DNA of 36,791 nucleotides. It comes from Magnetococcales bacterium (GTDB taxonomy: Bacteria > Pseudomonadota > Magnetococcia > Magnetococcales > UBA8363). A program made the position numbers and the translations under genes. The notes under the pieces were generated by a model that saw nothing but the letters and a program-made list of their open reading frames with translations, was not told where the DNA came from and did not search any database. The stretch spans positions 1 to 36,791 of the forward strand of contig JADGCQ010000030.1 in the NCBI GenBank assembly GCA_015228925.1, read 5' to 3'. Positions 28,501 through 34,935 of this stretch are shown here, piece after piece (the first letter of the stretch is position 1; each line of letters opens with the position of its first letter).

Positions 28501-29548
28501 GAGTGCCACGGTCGATGCCGATGGATGGTTCCACATGAGCAATGCCACACATTCCATGCATGATAGCATTGGGATATTGTCCAGCGATGGCAGCATCTTG
28601 GTCACTGTGGATGCGCAACTCAACACGGTCGATCACAGCGATAGCGTTCTGGGGTTGGGCATTGCGATACGGCAGGATACCGTGGATGGTATGTTGCAAG
28701 GGGGAAGTGCCTCTTCCGGGACTTTGGTAACCGATATTCTTGGTCGCCAGGGGGATGACGGTTTTTCAGGGACTTCGGGGATTGCCGTGACCGATGCTCC
28801 GAACGTGGCTGGCGTGGGACATTGGCAGTATACTCTGGACAGTGGCGCGACCTGGAGTGATTTTGGCTCCGTATCTTCCAATTCGGCGCAAGTCTTGGCG
28901 GCGAACAGTGCAACCCAGGTCCGTTTTGTGCCAGACGCAAGTTATACGGGAGATTCTGTCCTCCAATATCATCCCTGGGATGGCTCCGGTGGTTATCATA
29001 ACGGTCAAGTGGGGGTGGATGTGATGGCCCATAGCGGGGCATCGGGGTTTGGCAAAGTCCCAGAATCGGCGGTGATTTCGGTCATGCCTACCCCCCATGA
29101 TACGGTGCAATACGGGATGGTCGGGATGAACAGTACCGTTTTTGGAACATCGGGGCATGATCTTCTGTTGGGACAATCCGGGAATGATTCTTTGCGGGGC
29201 AATGCGGGGAACGATACCCTGGTGGGGGGTGGGGGCAACGATACCTTTTATTATTATTCGGCGAGCGATTCCACCGTGGCGGCCCCGGACACCATTGTGG
29301 ATTTTAACAACGGCGGCAATGAGAAAATTAATTTTGCGCCGTCCATGATCACAGGAACCTTTGGCTACATTGGCAGTACGGCGTTTCATGCGACGGGTCA
29401 CACCGAGGCCCGGTTTGATGCAACCTCGGCGGTATTGCATGTGGATCTGGGTGGAGACGGGGTGGCGGATATGGCCATCAAGATGTCTCATGTGACCCTC
29501 GCGGATTTGGATTCGACCGATTTTACGACCACCAGTGTTATCGTCTGA
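25511..29548 (+). CDS. Large FecR- and RTX-containing type I secretion substrate (putative adhesin)
   Basis: The protein has 1345 residues. Residues ~120-290 contain a FecR domain (AVKGMAIQQGDVIETVKGGG, then FVSGQVAKMGTDRMVFKTPVAVIGVRGT). Next come a Gly/Pro/Glu-rich disordered stretch (~310-430), a PT/PA/Q-rich linker (~540-603) and an Ig-like domain. Three degenerate beta-rich repeats of about 105-120 residues follow (starting near 718, 830 and 937). A second Ig-like domain (GHWQYTLDSGATW) leads into nonapeptide calcium-binding RTX repeats (~1210-1250: GTSGHDLLLG, GNDSLRGN, GNDTLVGGGGNDTF) and a C-terminal export signal-like region. The lack of a Sec signal, the RTX end and the neighbouring exporter genes indicate type I export. 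A role in adhesion or biofilm is likely but inferred. ATG 25511 has AGGAG upstream. Confidence 0.85.
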   Translation: MIRSLDPFIPGQHRPWTPEVMDVAAGKPLVVGHDDFLLSAQFTRQGSDLLLEGGVDYPGHSVLIPGYFSMAAPPDLVTDYDARITADLAHRLAGPMVPAVYAENAAPTAATTAISGGDGVGRVETVDKGATIVRAGIKMAAVKGMAIQQGDVIETVKGGGVGLVYADNTTISLANSGRMVVEEMKFDPAKGEGRSTTNVVQGEFSFVSGQVAKMGTDRMVFKTPVAVIGVRGTTVAGKASAEGSENSFTLLPDADGGVGKIAVTNQTGTIILSQPNQTTTLTSFTIKPTAPVILSPQEVQSRYGGATRILPPPPVTNQDGKTGADAAGKSGDGQPGGEGKVGENGEKAPDGENQPKGEGDAPPPKGGPGEGGETPPVPGEEGKPPLGPGQGATPPEAGTQGPGGPPQGGVVMGGQPGAMAGPQPPPVAGPQPISLASAQQGAMGGVAGFSNIQSMGAKPLGSDTMAPLGVKGVADNPMAPAVPSLGATNQANRSVLTNANDGPVKTAGTTLLQPTNQTLTAGTLPNVLKSNTVVGPTLEVAPVVPQTQTPVQGNNTPPVQSQPTAPASTQPTAPASTTPTPPDVPTTPSPSVPSPTVPVVAPTLAVQDTFGSHVHPFYLSIDAALVDTDGTETLTIAVDGLPAGSTLSAGEPNASGHWIVPPEQLHGLSLTLPQGAPDTFSLTVTATTTDATGSVTEQAVDTLGVWQAGANDLFYVNYSYAPGLYNESALWENFRLGSGSVTVDAANHTFTYQETMASDNTLAPSPFGSYTQYSDGMFNLVLTNNVIAHGAISENNALGMFFFAQESYETATPSSTMGLVIPDGIGLNNASLMGEYRFAYLEDHPSGPVTGYGKVTLDGAGKGTAVDQATSDGHPTTTHFDYSVQANGELVITESDGTVGHGKISPDGEVFFLTDFNTSSTSIAIGLHNGTAIPTVASLNGDYTFGKYNTYLYNSPSTTTTYNNWYSKAGIMDFNDHGVGQEYQIVSDSYLITGNSTSATVDADGWFHMSNATHSMHDSIGILSSDGSILVTVDAQLNTVDHSDSVLGLGIAIRQDTVDGMLQGGSASSGTLVTDILGRQGDDGFSGTSGIAVTDAPNVAGVGHWQYTLDSGATWSDFGSVSSNSAQVLAANSATQVRFVPDASYTGDSVLQYHPWDGSGGYHNGQVGVDVMAHSGASGFGKVPESAVISVMPTPHDTVQYGMVGMNSTVFGTSGHDLLLGQSGNDSLRGNAGNDTLVGGGGNDTFYYYSASDSTVAAPDTIVDFNNGGNEKINFAPSMITGTFGYIGSTAFHATGHTEARFDATSAVLHVDLGGDGVADMAIKMSHVTLADLDSTDFTTTSVIV

Positions 29549-29562
29549 ACTTTTGTCCATTC

Positions 29563-29595
29563 CGGTTTCCTATTCAAAGCGTGAATAGGAAACCG
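29563..29595 (+). promoter_or_regulatory. Intercistronic perfect hairpin between substrate and exporter genes
   Basis: CGGTTTCCTATTCA (29563-29576) and TGAATAGGAAACCG (29582-29595) are perfectly complementary, with a 5-nt loop. No T-run follows, so it is unlikely to be a full intrinsic terminator. It lies 15 nt after the RTX stop and 23 nt before the ABC start. It may stabilise the 3' end of the substrate mRNA, giving more substrate than exporter, as happens at some operons with segmental decay. The effect is inferred. Confidence 0.7.
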
Positions 29596-29618
29596 CATCG
29601 TGATCGCTACCGGCCCCC

Positions 29619-31289
29619 ATGGAACGATTGATTCGACGACTCATGGCGCGACCAGCCCTTGTTGTGGAGGTGCTGGTTGCTTCTTTGATCATTCATCTGC
29701 TCTCGTTGTCTACCTCGATTTATGTCATTCAGGTTCTCAACCGCTATGTTTCCAATGGGGTGGATTCAACCTTGGTGACGTTGACGGTTGGGGTCTTGGT
29801 TGCCATCATCATGGAATGGGTGGTGCGTCGTCTGCGGTTTCGCATGATGGACGGTTTTACCGCCCGCCCGGATGCAGAATTGGCAGGTCGAGGTTTTTTT
29901 CAATTGACGGGGGCCAAAGGATCCCACTTGAGCCGTTTGAGCGAGGGGCAACGCCGTGAAGCGATGATGGCCATCGTTCCGTTGCAATCCGCTTTGGGGC
30001 GAGAGAGCATCATGACGCTGGTCGATTTTCCCTTTGCCTTGTTATTTGTGGCGGCACTCTTTTTTCTCAACGTCAGGGTCGGGGTTGTCGCGAGTCTTTT
30101 TCTGGCGTTGGTTTTGGCCAGTTCCCTGGTCATTCAATGGGTTCTCAAACCCTCGCTGCGGGGGCAAAATCGACTGTTGCAGGATCAAAATTTGTTGTTG
30201 CAATCGGTTTTGCGGGCGGTGGAGGAGATTCGGACATTCAATGCCCATGTGATGTTGCGCCGTCTCTGGGGAGAGCGGCAGACACGTTGGAATCAAGGGC
30301 GTAATCGGGTCGCTGTGCGCCAGGAGATGCTGAAACAATGGGTGCAGACGGGATCGGCGTTGATGAGTGTGGTGGTGGTCGCTCAGGGGGCGATTTTGGT
30401 GGTCAATGGCGAGATGAACGTCGGTGCCATGATTGGTGCGAACATTTTGGCTGCCCGAGCTTTGGCGATCATCGCCCGTTTTGCGCAGTTGGGTGGGGCC
30501 ATGGAGCAGGGTGAGGCGGCGGCGGAAAGTTTGGAACGATTGCTGAAACTTCCGTTGGAATCCCTGGAAGGGACGGCATTGAAAACATTTACCGGTACGT
30601 TGGAGTTGAATGACGTTGCTTTTGTGTATCCGGGGGCGTCGGCACCTTTGTTTGAATCGCTTTCCATCCGTTTGATTCCCGGAAGTCTGGTGGTGGTGGC
30701 GGGTGAAAATGGGGCGGGAAAAACGACGCTGGCGCGATTGCTCACCGGCTATTTGGATCCGGTGCGGGGTAAAATCCTGGCGGATGGGTTGGAACTCAGG
30801 CAGATGGCTGGGGCATGGTGGCGGCGGCAATTGGTGTATTTTCCTCAGGAGCCGGTATTTTTTGATGGGACCATCCTGGACAACATCACCGTCAATCGAC
30901 CCGATATTCCATTGGATCGATTGAACATGATGGTCGATTCATCGGGATTGCGCCGTTTTGTCAATGAAAGTCCCGATGGTTTGCAAACCCGCCTGGAGGG
31001 TGGGGGTGGTTATTTGGCATTGGGGTTGCGGCGTCGCATTGCGTTGGCGCGGGGGTTGATCAGCGATGGGATGGTGGTCATTTTTGATGATCCTTTGGAA
31101 GGGATGGATACCCAGGGGGTTGCGGCGGTTATGACGGTTTTGGCGGCCTTGAAGGGCAACGGCAGGACAGTCATCGTCATGTCCCACGATGTGGAGCCTT
31201 TCCGAGAATTGGCCGATGCGTTTCTGGATTTGAACAGCAAACCCAAGCCACTCCTGCGGCGGTCATTGCCAGGTATCCAAGGGGCGTGA
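29619..31289 (+). CDS. Type I secretion ABC transporter/ATPase (PrtD-like), with degenerate signature motif
   Basis: This 556-residue protein has a six-segment membrane domain (about 20-300) and one nucleotide-binding domain (about 330-556), the layout of PrtD/HlyB exporters without a C39 peptidase domain. Walker A is GENGAGKTT (362-370), the Q-loop lies in VYFPQEPVFFDGTILDNI, and the H-loop His523 is in VIVMSHD. The signature usually reads LSGGQRQR but is LALGLRRR here (466-473). The usual catalytic Glu after Walker B is Asp491 (FDDPLEG). It would pair with the following HlyD and the TolC protein to export the upstream RTX protein. Confidence 0.9.
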   Translation: MERLIRRLMARPALVVEVLVASLIIHLLSLSTSIYVIQVLNRYVSNGVDSTLVTLTVGVLVAIIMEWVVRRLRFRMMDGFTARPDAELAGRGFFQLTGAKGSHLSRLSEGQRREAMMAIVPLQSALGRESIMTLVDFPFALLFVAALFFLNVRVGVVASLFLALVLASSLVIQWVLKPSLRGQNRLLQDQNLLLQSVLRAVEEIRTFNAHVMLRRLWGERQTRWNQGRNRVAVRQEMLKQWVQTGSALMSVVVVAQGAILVVNGEMNVGAMIGANILAARALAIIARFAQLGGAMEQGEAAAESLERLLKLPLESLEGTALKTFTGTLELNDVAFVYPGASAPLFESLSIRLIPGSLVVVAGENGAGKTTLARLLTGYLDPVRGKILADGLELRQMAGAWWRRQLVYFPQEPVFFDGTILDNITVNRPDIPLDRLNMMVDSSGLRRFVNESPDGLQTRLEGGGGYLALGLRRRIALARGLISDGMVVIFDDPLEGMDTQGVAAVMTVLAALKGNGRTVIVMSHDVEPFRELADAFLDLNSKPKPLLRRSLPGIQGA

Positions 31290-31292
31290 TTG

Positions 31293-32591
31293 ATGGATGA
31301 ACATGTGTACCACATTGCGTTGACTCCCGATTATGATGGCCATCATCGGCGATTTTTTTTGGTGATTATGTTGGTGTTTGTCCTTTTTGGGGTATGGGCG
31401 CATTGGGGGGTATTGGATATTATTTCGTTGGCCGAAGGGGAGGTGGCACCGTCGGGGAAGGTCAAGATGGTGCAGCATTTGGAGGGGGGAATTGTCCGTA
31501 GCATTCACATTCGTGAAGGGGATGCGGTGCAACAGGGGCAGGAATTGGTGACTTTGGAACCGACGGCGCGGGATTCGGATGTTCAGGAGTTGCAGGGGCG
31601 GGAAGCCTCTTTGATGGCGGAAGAACGACGGTTGATCGCCGAGACGGCGGGTGCCCAGACCATTGATTTTGACGATGAATTCCGCCGTAACCATCCCAAT
31701 CTTGTGAGTCAGGCCATTGATTTGTTCCAGAATCGTCGTCGGCATCAGGAAAATTTGTTGGCGGAACAGCGGGAACTGGTCAGCCAGCGTCGGCAGGATA
31801 TTGTTGAAATTGGAACCCGCATCGACAATGAGAAAAAACGGTTGGGTTTGGTCCATGAACAGGTTTCCATCAGCACTTCGTTGCTGAAACGGGATATTAC
31901 CAATCGATACGGCCATTTGGATCTTTTAAAGGAGGCCAATGATCTGGAAGGGAAGTTGGCTGAGGATAAGAGTGCATTGAGTCGTGCCGAATCGGCCCTC
32001 AAGGAGGCCCAGGCCCGTTTGGTAGGTCGTCAGAGTGCGTTTGTTGCCGAATCGGAAGGGCAGCTTGAGGAGGTTCGGCGCGAGTTGAAGGGGATTATGG
32101 CGCGTTCGGGCAAATTTCGGGACAATCTGGATCGGACGGTGATTCGGGCGCCGGTGGATGGGTTGGTGAAGACCCTGCATGTTTTTACCATTGGTGGGGT
32201 GGTCAAGCCGGGTGATGTGGTTTTGGAACTGGTTCCCAAGGGGGATCGGTTGGTCATCGAATCCAAATTATCGACCAAGGATATTGGCCATGTGCAGCTA
32301 GGGCAATTGGCGGAGGTCCGTTTGATTGGTTCCGATGCGGCGCGTTATGGCAAGATCGAGGGGGTTGTCGCGGCCATCAGTCCCGATACCTTGGTGACGG
32401 AGAAGGGGTTGCCGTTTTACCGGGTGCGGGTGGAGACGGAGAAAACTTTTTTCCAGAACGGTGACAATCGGTATATGCTGTATCCGGGGATGATTGTGCA
32501 GATTTTGATCCATACGGGAAAAAGAACGGTGATGGAATATATTTTATCGCCATTTCTTTCGAGTGCCCAATTGGCTATGAAGGAGCTTTAG
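31293..32591 (+). CDS. HlyD-family membrane fusion protein of type I secretion
   Basis: This 432-residue inner-membrane adaptor has a short cytoplasmic N-terminus, one membrane segment (about 25-45, FFLVIMLVFVLFGVWAHWG) and a periplasmic lipoyl/hairpin body. Visible features are the lipoyl half-motif VKMVQHLEGGIVRSIHIREGDAVQQGQ, a long coiled-coil region (about 95-275) rich in Glu/Leu/Ala, and the returning lipoyl/barrel part with VIRAPVDGLVKTLHVFTIGGVVKPGD. It bridges the ABC protein to TolC. The ATG begins 4 nt after the ABC stop codon; the TTG immediately before it is a less likely start. Confidence 0.93.
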   Translation: MDEHVYHIALTPDYDGHHRRFFLVIMLVFVLFGVWAHWGVLDIISLAEGEVAPSGKVKMVQHLEGGIVRSIHIREGDAVQQGQELVTLEPTARDSDVQELQGREASLMAEERRLIAETAGAQTIDFDDEFRRNHPNLVSQAIDLFQNRRRHQENLLAEQRELVSQRRQDIVEIGTRIDNEKKRLGLVHEQVSISTSLLKRDITNRYGHLDLLKEANDLEGKLAEDKSALSRAESALKEAQARLVGRQSAFVAESEGQLEEVRRELKGIMARSGKFRDNLDRTVIRAPVDGLVKTLHVFTIGGVVKPGDVVLELVPKGDRLVIESKLSTKDIGHVQLGQLAEVRLIGSDAARYGKIEGVVAAISPDTLVTEKGLPFYRVRVETEKTFFQNGDNRYMLYPGMIVQILIHTGKRTVMEYILSPFLSSAQLAMKEL

Positions 32592-32635
32592 GGTTGGGGA
32601 TAACCGGGACGGGCAACGTTCAATGGAGATAGGCC

Positions 32636-32848
32636 ATGGGATGCAGTGCGGATGCGGGGGAGATGGACCGGAAGGTTGCCAAGGCGTTGGGGGTTTCGGT
32701 AGAGGAATATGTTGACGCCCTTTTGAAGGGACGGGTGCAGGTGGAACGGTTGGAACGCGGGGCTGTGATTGATGGGGTGACGTTGTTGTTTCCCCGGGCT
32801 ATTTTTCGGTTTCAGGGGCGTTGGACGCAGTTGGATTTGGAAAGATGA
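32636..32848 (+). CDS. Small protein after HlyD, unknown function
   Basis: This is a 70-residue soluble protein with an N-terminal helix (KVAKALGVSVEEYVDALLKG) and a C-terminal strand-like part ending in FRFQGRWTQLDLER. The ribosome-binding site is GGAGA 6 nt before the ATG. It is 44 nt after hlyD and on the same strand, so probably a member of the export operon. I recognise no family. Confidence 0.6.
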   Translation: MGCSADAGEMDRKVAKALGVSVEEYVDALLKGRVQVERLERGAVIDGVTLLFPRAIFRFQGRWTQLDLER

Positions 32849-32861
32849 ACTGTGTTGTCTC

Positions 32862-33191
32862 ATGAATCGGCGCACGACGCGGCATACCAGTGTGACGGAG
32901 AAAGCGGCTCTTGTGTGCAAGGTGCTGCGCCGGTTGGGTTATCGTCCCCATCCTGGGCCGATCGATGCGCGGGGGAGACGGAGCGGGGCGTGTCGCATCA
33001 AAATTTCTTCCGAGCCGTCCCGTACCCGGTTGCGTATCACGGGACAAGGGGTGCAGGAGGTATTTTTGTATGGGCCGGTGGTGCTGGCTGACATTATCAA
33101 GGCATTGGAGTCCATGGGGGCGGGGATTTGCATTGAATCGGTGGTTTTGCATCGGGAATCCACTGTTGAAGCGACGATAGAAAATTATTAA
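32862..33191 (+). CDS. Small protein at the end of the export operon, unknown function
   Basis: This 109-residue basic N-terminal (MNRRTTRHTSVTEKAALVCKVLRRLGYRP) and mixed alpha/beta protein has no recognised domain. It has no signal peptide. No clear ribosome-binding site is seen before the ATG, so it may be coupled to the upstream 70-residue ORF, 13 nt away. Its stop codon (33189-33191) lies within the 42-nt hairpin repeat. Confidence 0.55.
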   Translation: MNRRTTRHTSVTEKAALVCKVLRRLGYRPHPGPIDARGRRSGACRIKISSEPSRTRLRITGQGVQEVFLYGPVVLADIIKALESMGAGICIESVVLHRESTVEATIENY

Positions 33192-33224
33192 AAGAAAAAA
33201 GGGGTCTGGGGGATTGCCCCCAGG
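33183..33224 (+). repeat. 42-nt dispersed hairpin repeat, copy 2 (probable terminator)
   Basis: This is the exact reverse complement of bases 1-42. The stem is CTGGGGG (33206-33212) / CCCCCAG (33217-33223) with an ATTG loop, followed by GGTTTT. It includes the stop codon of the last gene of the export operon. The weak T-run makes terminator activity plausible but not certain. Confidence 0.8.
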
Positions 33225-33315
33225 GTTTTGACTTTAAACAAAAAACTTCCATTTTTGCTTTTGACTTTGTTTTTGATTCTAAAGAAATGGAGGCTCGATT
33301 ATCTTTGACGGGGAA
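33223..33315 (+). repeat. Duplicated leader and N-terminal coding remnant of the AAA gene
   Basis: The 16 bases 33223-33238 (gggttttgactttaaa) recur at 33727-33742. Bases 33285-33315 match 33743-33773 at 28 of 31 positions. The two parts are contiguous at the second site, but 46 bases separate them here. At 33287 an ATG opens a 40-codon frame beginning MEARLSLTGN, against MEVRLSLTGN at the ATPase gene, so this looks like a broken duplicate of that gene's 5' end. The repeats flank the antitoxin and decayed toxin genes. Confidence 0.8.
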
Positions 33316-33386
33316 CGCGGATCAAATGATGCGGATGTGTTTAGCAATCAAAATGCTGTTCGCAATAACCCATCGGAAGGTATTCC

Positions 33387-33614
33387 ATGCAAGTCCAACG
33401 ATTTATTGAAGTCACCAACCGACAAGTGATGATTGAACTACCCGAATCCTTTATCAATCACCGCGTCGCATTGATCGTGCGAACGGCGGATGAGGCACCG
33501 ATTTCATTGCCCAAGCAGCGACGACCACACCCAGAAATCGCTGGGAAAGGTCGAACGTTGGGTGATCTGGTGACTCCCATCGTGGATGAGGGTGATTGGG
33601 ATTGCCTCCAGTGA
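33387..33614 (+). CDS. Antitoxin-like protein of a type II toxin-antitoxin module
   Basis: This 75-residue protein has an N-terminal strand-rich part (FIEVTNRQVMIELPESF) and a C-terminal tail with RRPHPEIAGKGRTLGDLVTPIVDEGDWD. I recall antitoxins of VapB-like type that carry this RRPHPEIAGK / GDxxxPxxDExDW tail, but cannot check. GGAAGG precedes the ATG by 6 nt. It overlaps by 4 nt (GTGA) a short frame that begins VIVLDSHI, which resembles the start of a PIN-domain toxin. Confidence 0.55.
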   Translation: MQVQRFIEVTNRQVMIELPESFINHRVALIVRTADEAPISLPKQRRPHPEIAGKGRTLGDLVTPIVDEGDWDCLQ

Positions 33615-33735
33615 TTGTCCTGGACAGCCACATCAGGTAATCGACACCGTGATCGAACTGAATGCTATGCTTGCAAGTATTGATGGCCATTTCCCAGCGT
33701 ATCCAGAATTATTGGGCCGATTGATCGGGTTTTGA
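33611..33735 (+). pseudogene. Decayed PIN-domain (VapC-like) toxin remnant
   Basis: The first codons, GTG ATT GTC CTG GAC AGC CAC ATC, read VIVLDSHI, like the MIVLDTHI start of PIN toxins, and overlap the antitoxin stop. A stop follows after nine codons. In the next frame a stretch from 33637 reads VIDTVIELNAMLASIDGHFP, then AYPELLGRLIGF, and stops at 33735. This suggests that the middle of the toxin was deleted, leaving two ends in different frames. The reading is an inference from a short motif. Confidence 0.35.
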
Positions 33736-33786
33736 CTTTAAAAAATGGAGGTCCGATTGTCTTTGACGGGGAATACTGTTCCAATC

Positions 33787-34935
33787 ATGCTTGTTGGGGT
33801 TTTCATATCCAACTATCGTTCCATCAAAAAGATGGATCGACCGCTGGATCTGAGCCGCTTTCATGTTCTTGTTGGGCCTAATGCCAGTGGGAAAAGTACT
33901 TTTTTGGGTGCCATTGATTTTGTCCGGGATTGTCTCCTTCATGGGCCGAGAAAGGCGGTGGAACAACGTGTTCCTGAATACAGGGATCTGACGTGGATGC
34001 GCCAGGGTGGGGTTATAGAAATTGTATTGGAATTTTGTATTGGGCAAGATACAAAAGATGCCAAATTGAGAAATATTAATTACTATTTATCTATTCATGA
34101 ACAGGATCCATTGGGTATATGTGTTAAAGAAGAGCGTTTGATGGAGCTTAAATATAGTCAATGGAGTGACTTTCTTGGAAAATCTGAAAATGGGAGGGAT
34201 TTCTATATAAGGGAACCGGGAACTTACAAGGACTCATTCTTGTTTGGTGGTGACCGTCTTGCTCTTTCCCATGTTCCACCCGACATGGCGTTCTATCCAA
34301 CGGGTAACCATTTAAAAAATTTTATACTGAACGGTATTCGTCCGCTCCATCTCGATAGCCATGCCATGCGTTTTCCTTGTCCCGCAACCGCTTCCAGGGA
34401 ATTGGAATTGGATGGTGTCAATCTTCCACGGGTTGTCGGGCGGTTATTGACGCAATCGCCTTTGGATGCGTGGACAGACCACTTGCGCTCGGCATTACCG
34501 GATTTGGCTGCAATATTATGGAAAAAACGGGAAAGTGACAATGCAGAGTACCTCATACTGAAATACCGGAATGGATTGGAATGTCCGAGTTGGTTGGTCA
34601 GTGATGGCACTTTGAGAATATTGGCACTCACGTTACTGGCTTTTTTACAGCCTGAGTCGGGTATTTATCTCGTTGAGGAACCGGAAAATGGGATCCATCC
34701 CCAGGGGGTGGAGGTTGTCATGGATGCATTGTCATCGATTTCCATGGGGCAAATATTGGTAACAACCCATTCTCCCTTTGTGGTGCAGCAGGCGGGTCAC
34801 AAATCCTTGTTATGTTTTTCCCGAACCGATCAGGAAGGCACTATCATCCAATCGGGGCTGAATCATCCTGTGTTCAAGGATTGGGATGGAAAGCCTGACC
34901 TCGCGACTATTTTTTCTTCGGGGATTTTGGGGTGA
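33787..34935 (+). CDS. AAA family ATPase (AAA_21/SMC-like), defence-type
   Basis: The 382-residue protein begins MLVGVFISNYRSIKKMDRPL, the usual opening of AAA_15/AAA_21 ATPases. Walker A is GPNASGKST (30-38), the signature region lies in SDGTLRILALTLLAFLQPESG, Walker B is YLVEEPENGIHP with Glu297 and Glu298, and THSP with the sensor His is near residue 326. An ATG 42 nt upstream (33745) is also in frame, but the duplicated leader sequence covers it and the fold starts at 33787. The gene is AT-richer than its neighbours to the left. It overlaps the TOPRIM-like gene by 4 nt, so the two are probably one unit, like PARIS or other ATPase-TOPRIM defence pairs. Confidence 0.85.
   Translation: MLVGVFISNYRSIKKMDRPLDLSRFHVLVGPNASGKSTFLGAIDFVRDCLLHGPRKAVEQRVPEYRDLTWMRQGGVIEIVLEFCIGQDTKDAKLRNINYYLSIHEQDPLGICVKEERLMELKYSQWSDFLGKSENGRDFYIREPGTYKDSFLFGGDRLALSHVPPDMAFYPTGNHLKNFILNGIRPLHLDSHAMRFPCPATASRELELDGVNLPRVVGRLLTQSPLDAWTDHLRSALPDLAAILWKKRESDNAEYLILKYRNGLECPSWLVSDGTLRILALTLLAFLQPESGIYLVEEPENGIHPQGVEVVMDALSSISMGQILVTTHSPFVVQQAGHKSLLCFSRTDQEGTIIQSGLNHPVFKDWDGKPDLATIFSSGILG

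Noticed and set aside
28766-29560. 264-codon minus-strand ORF opposite the RTX repeats
   Set aside because: The plus strand shows the RTX nonapeptides and the Ig-like domain. The minus frame is a by-product of the repeated codons.
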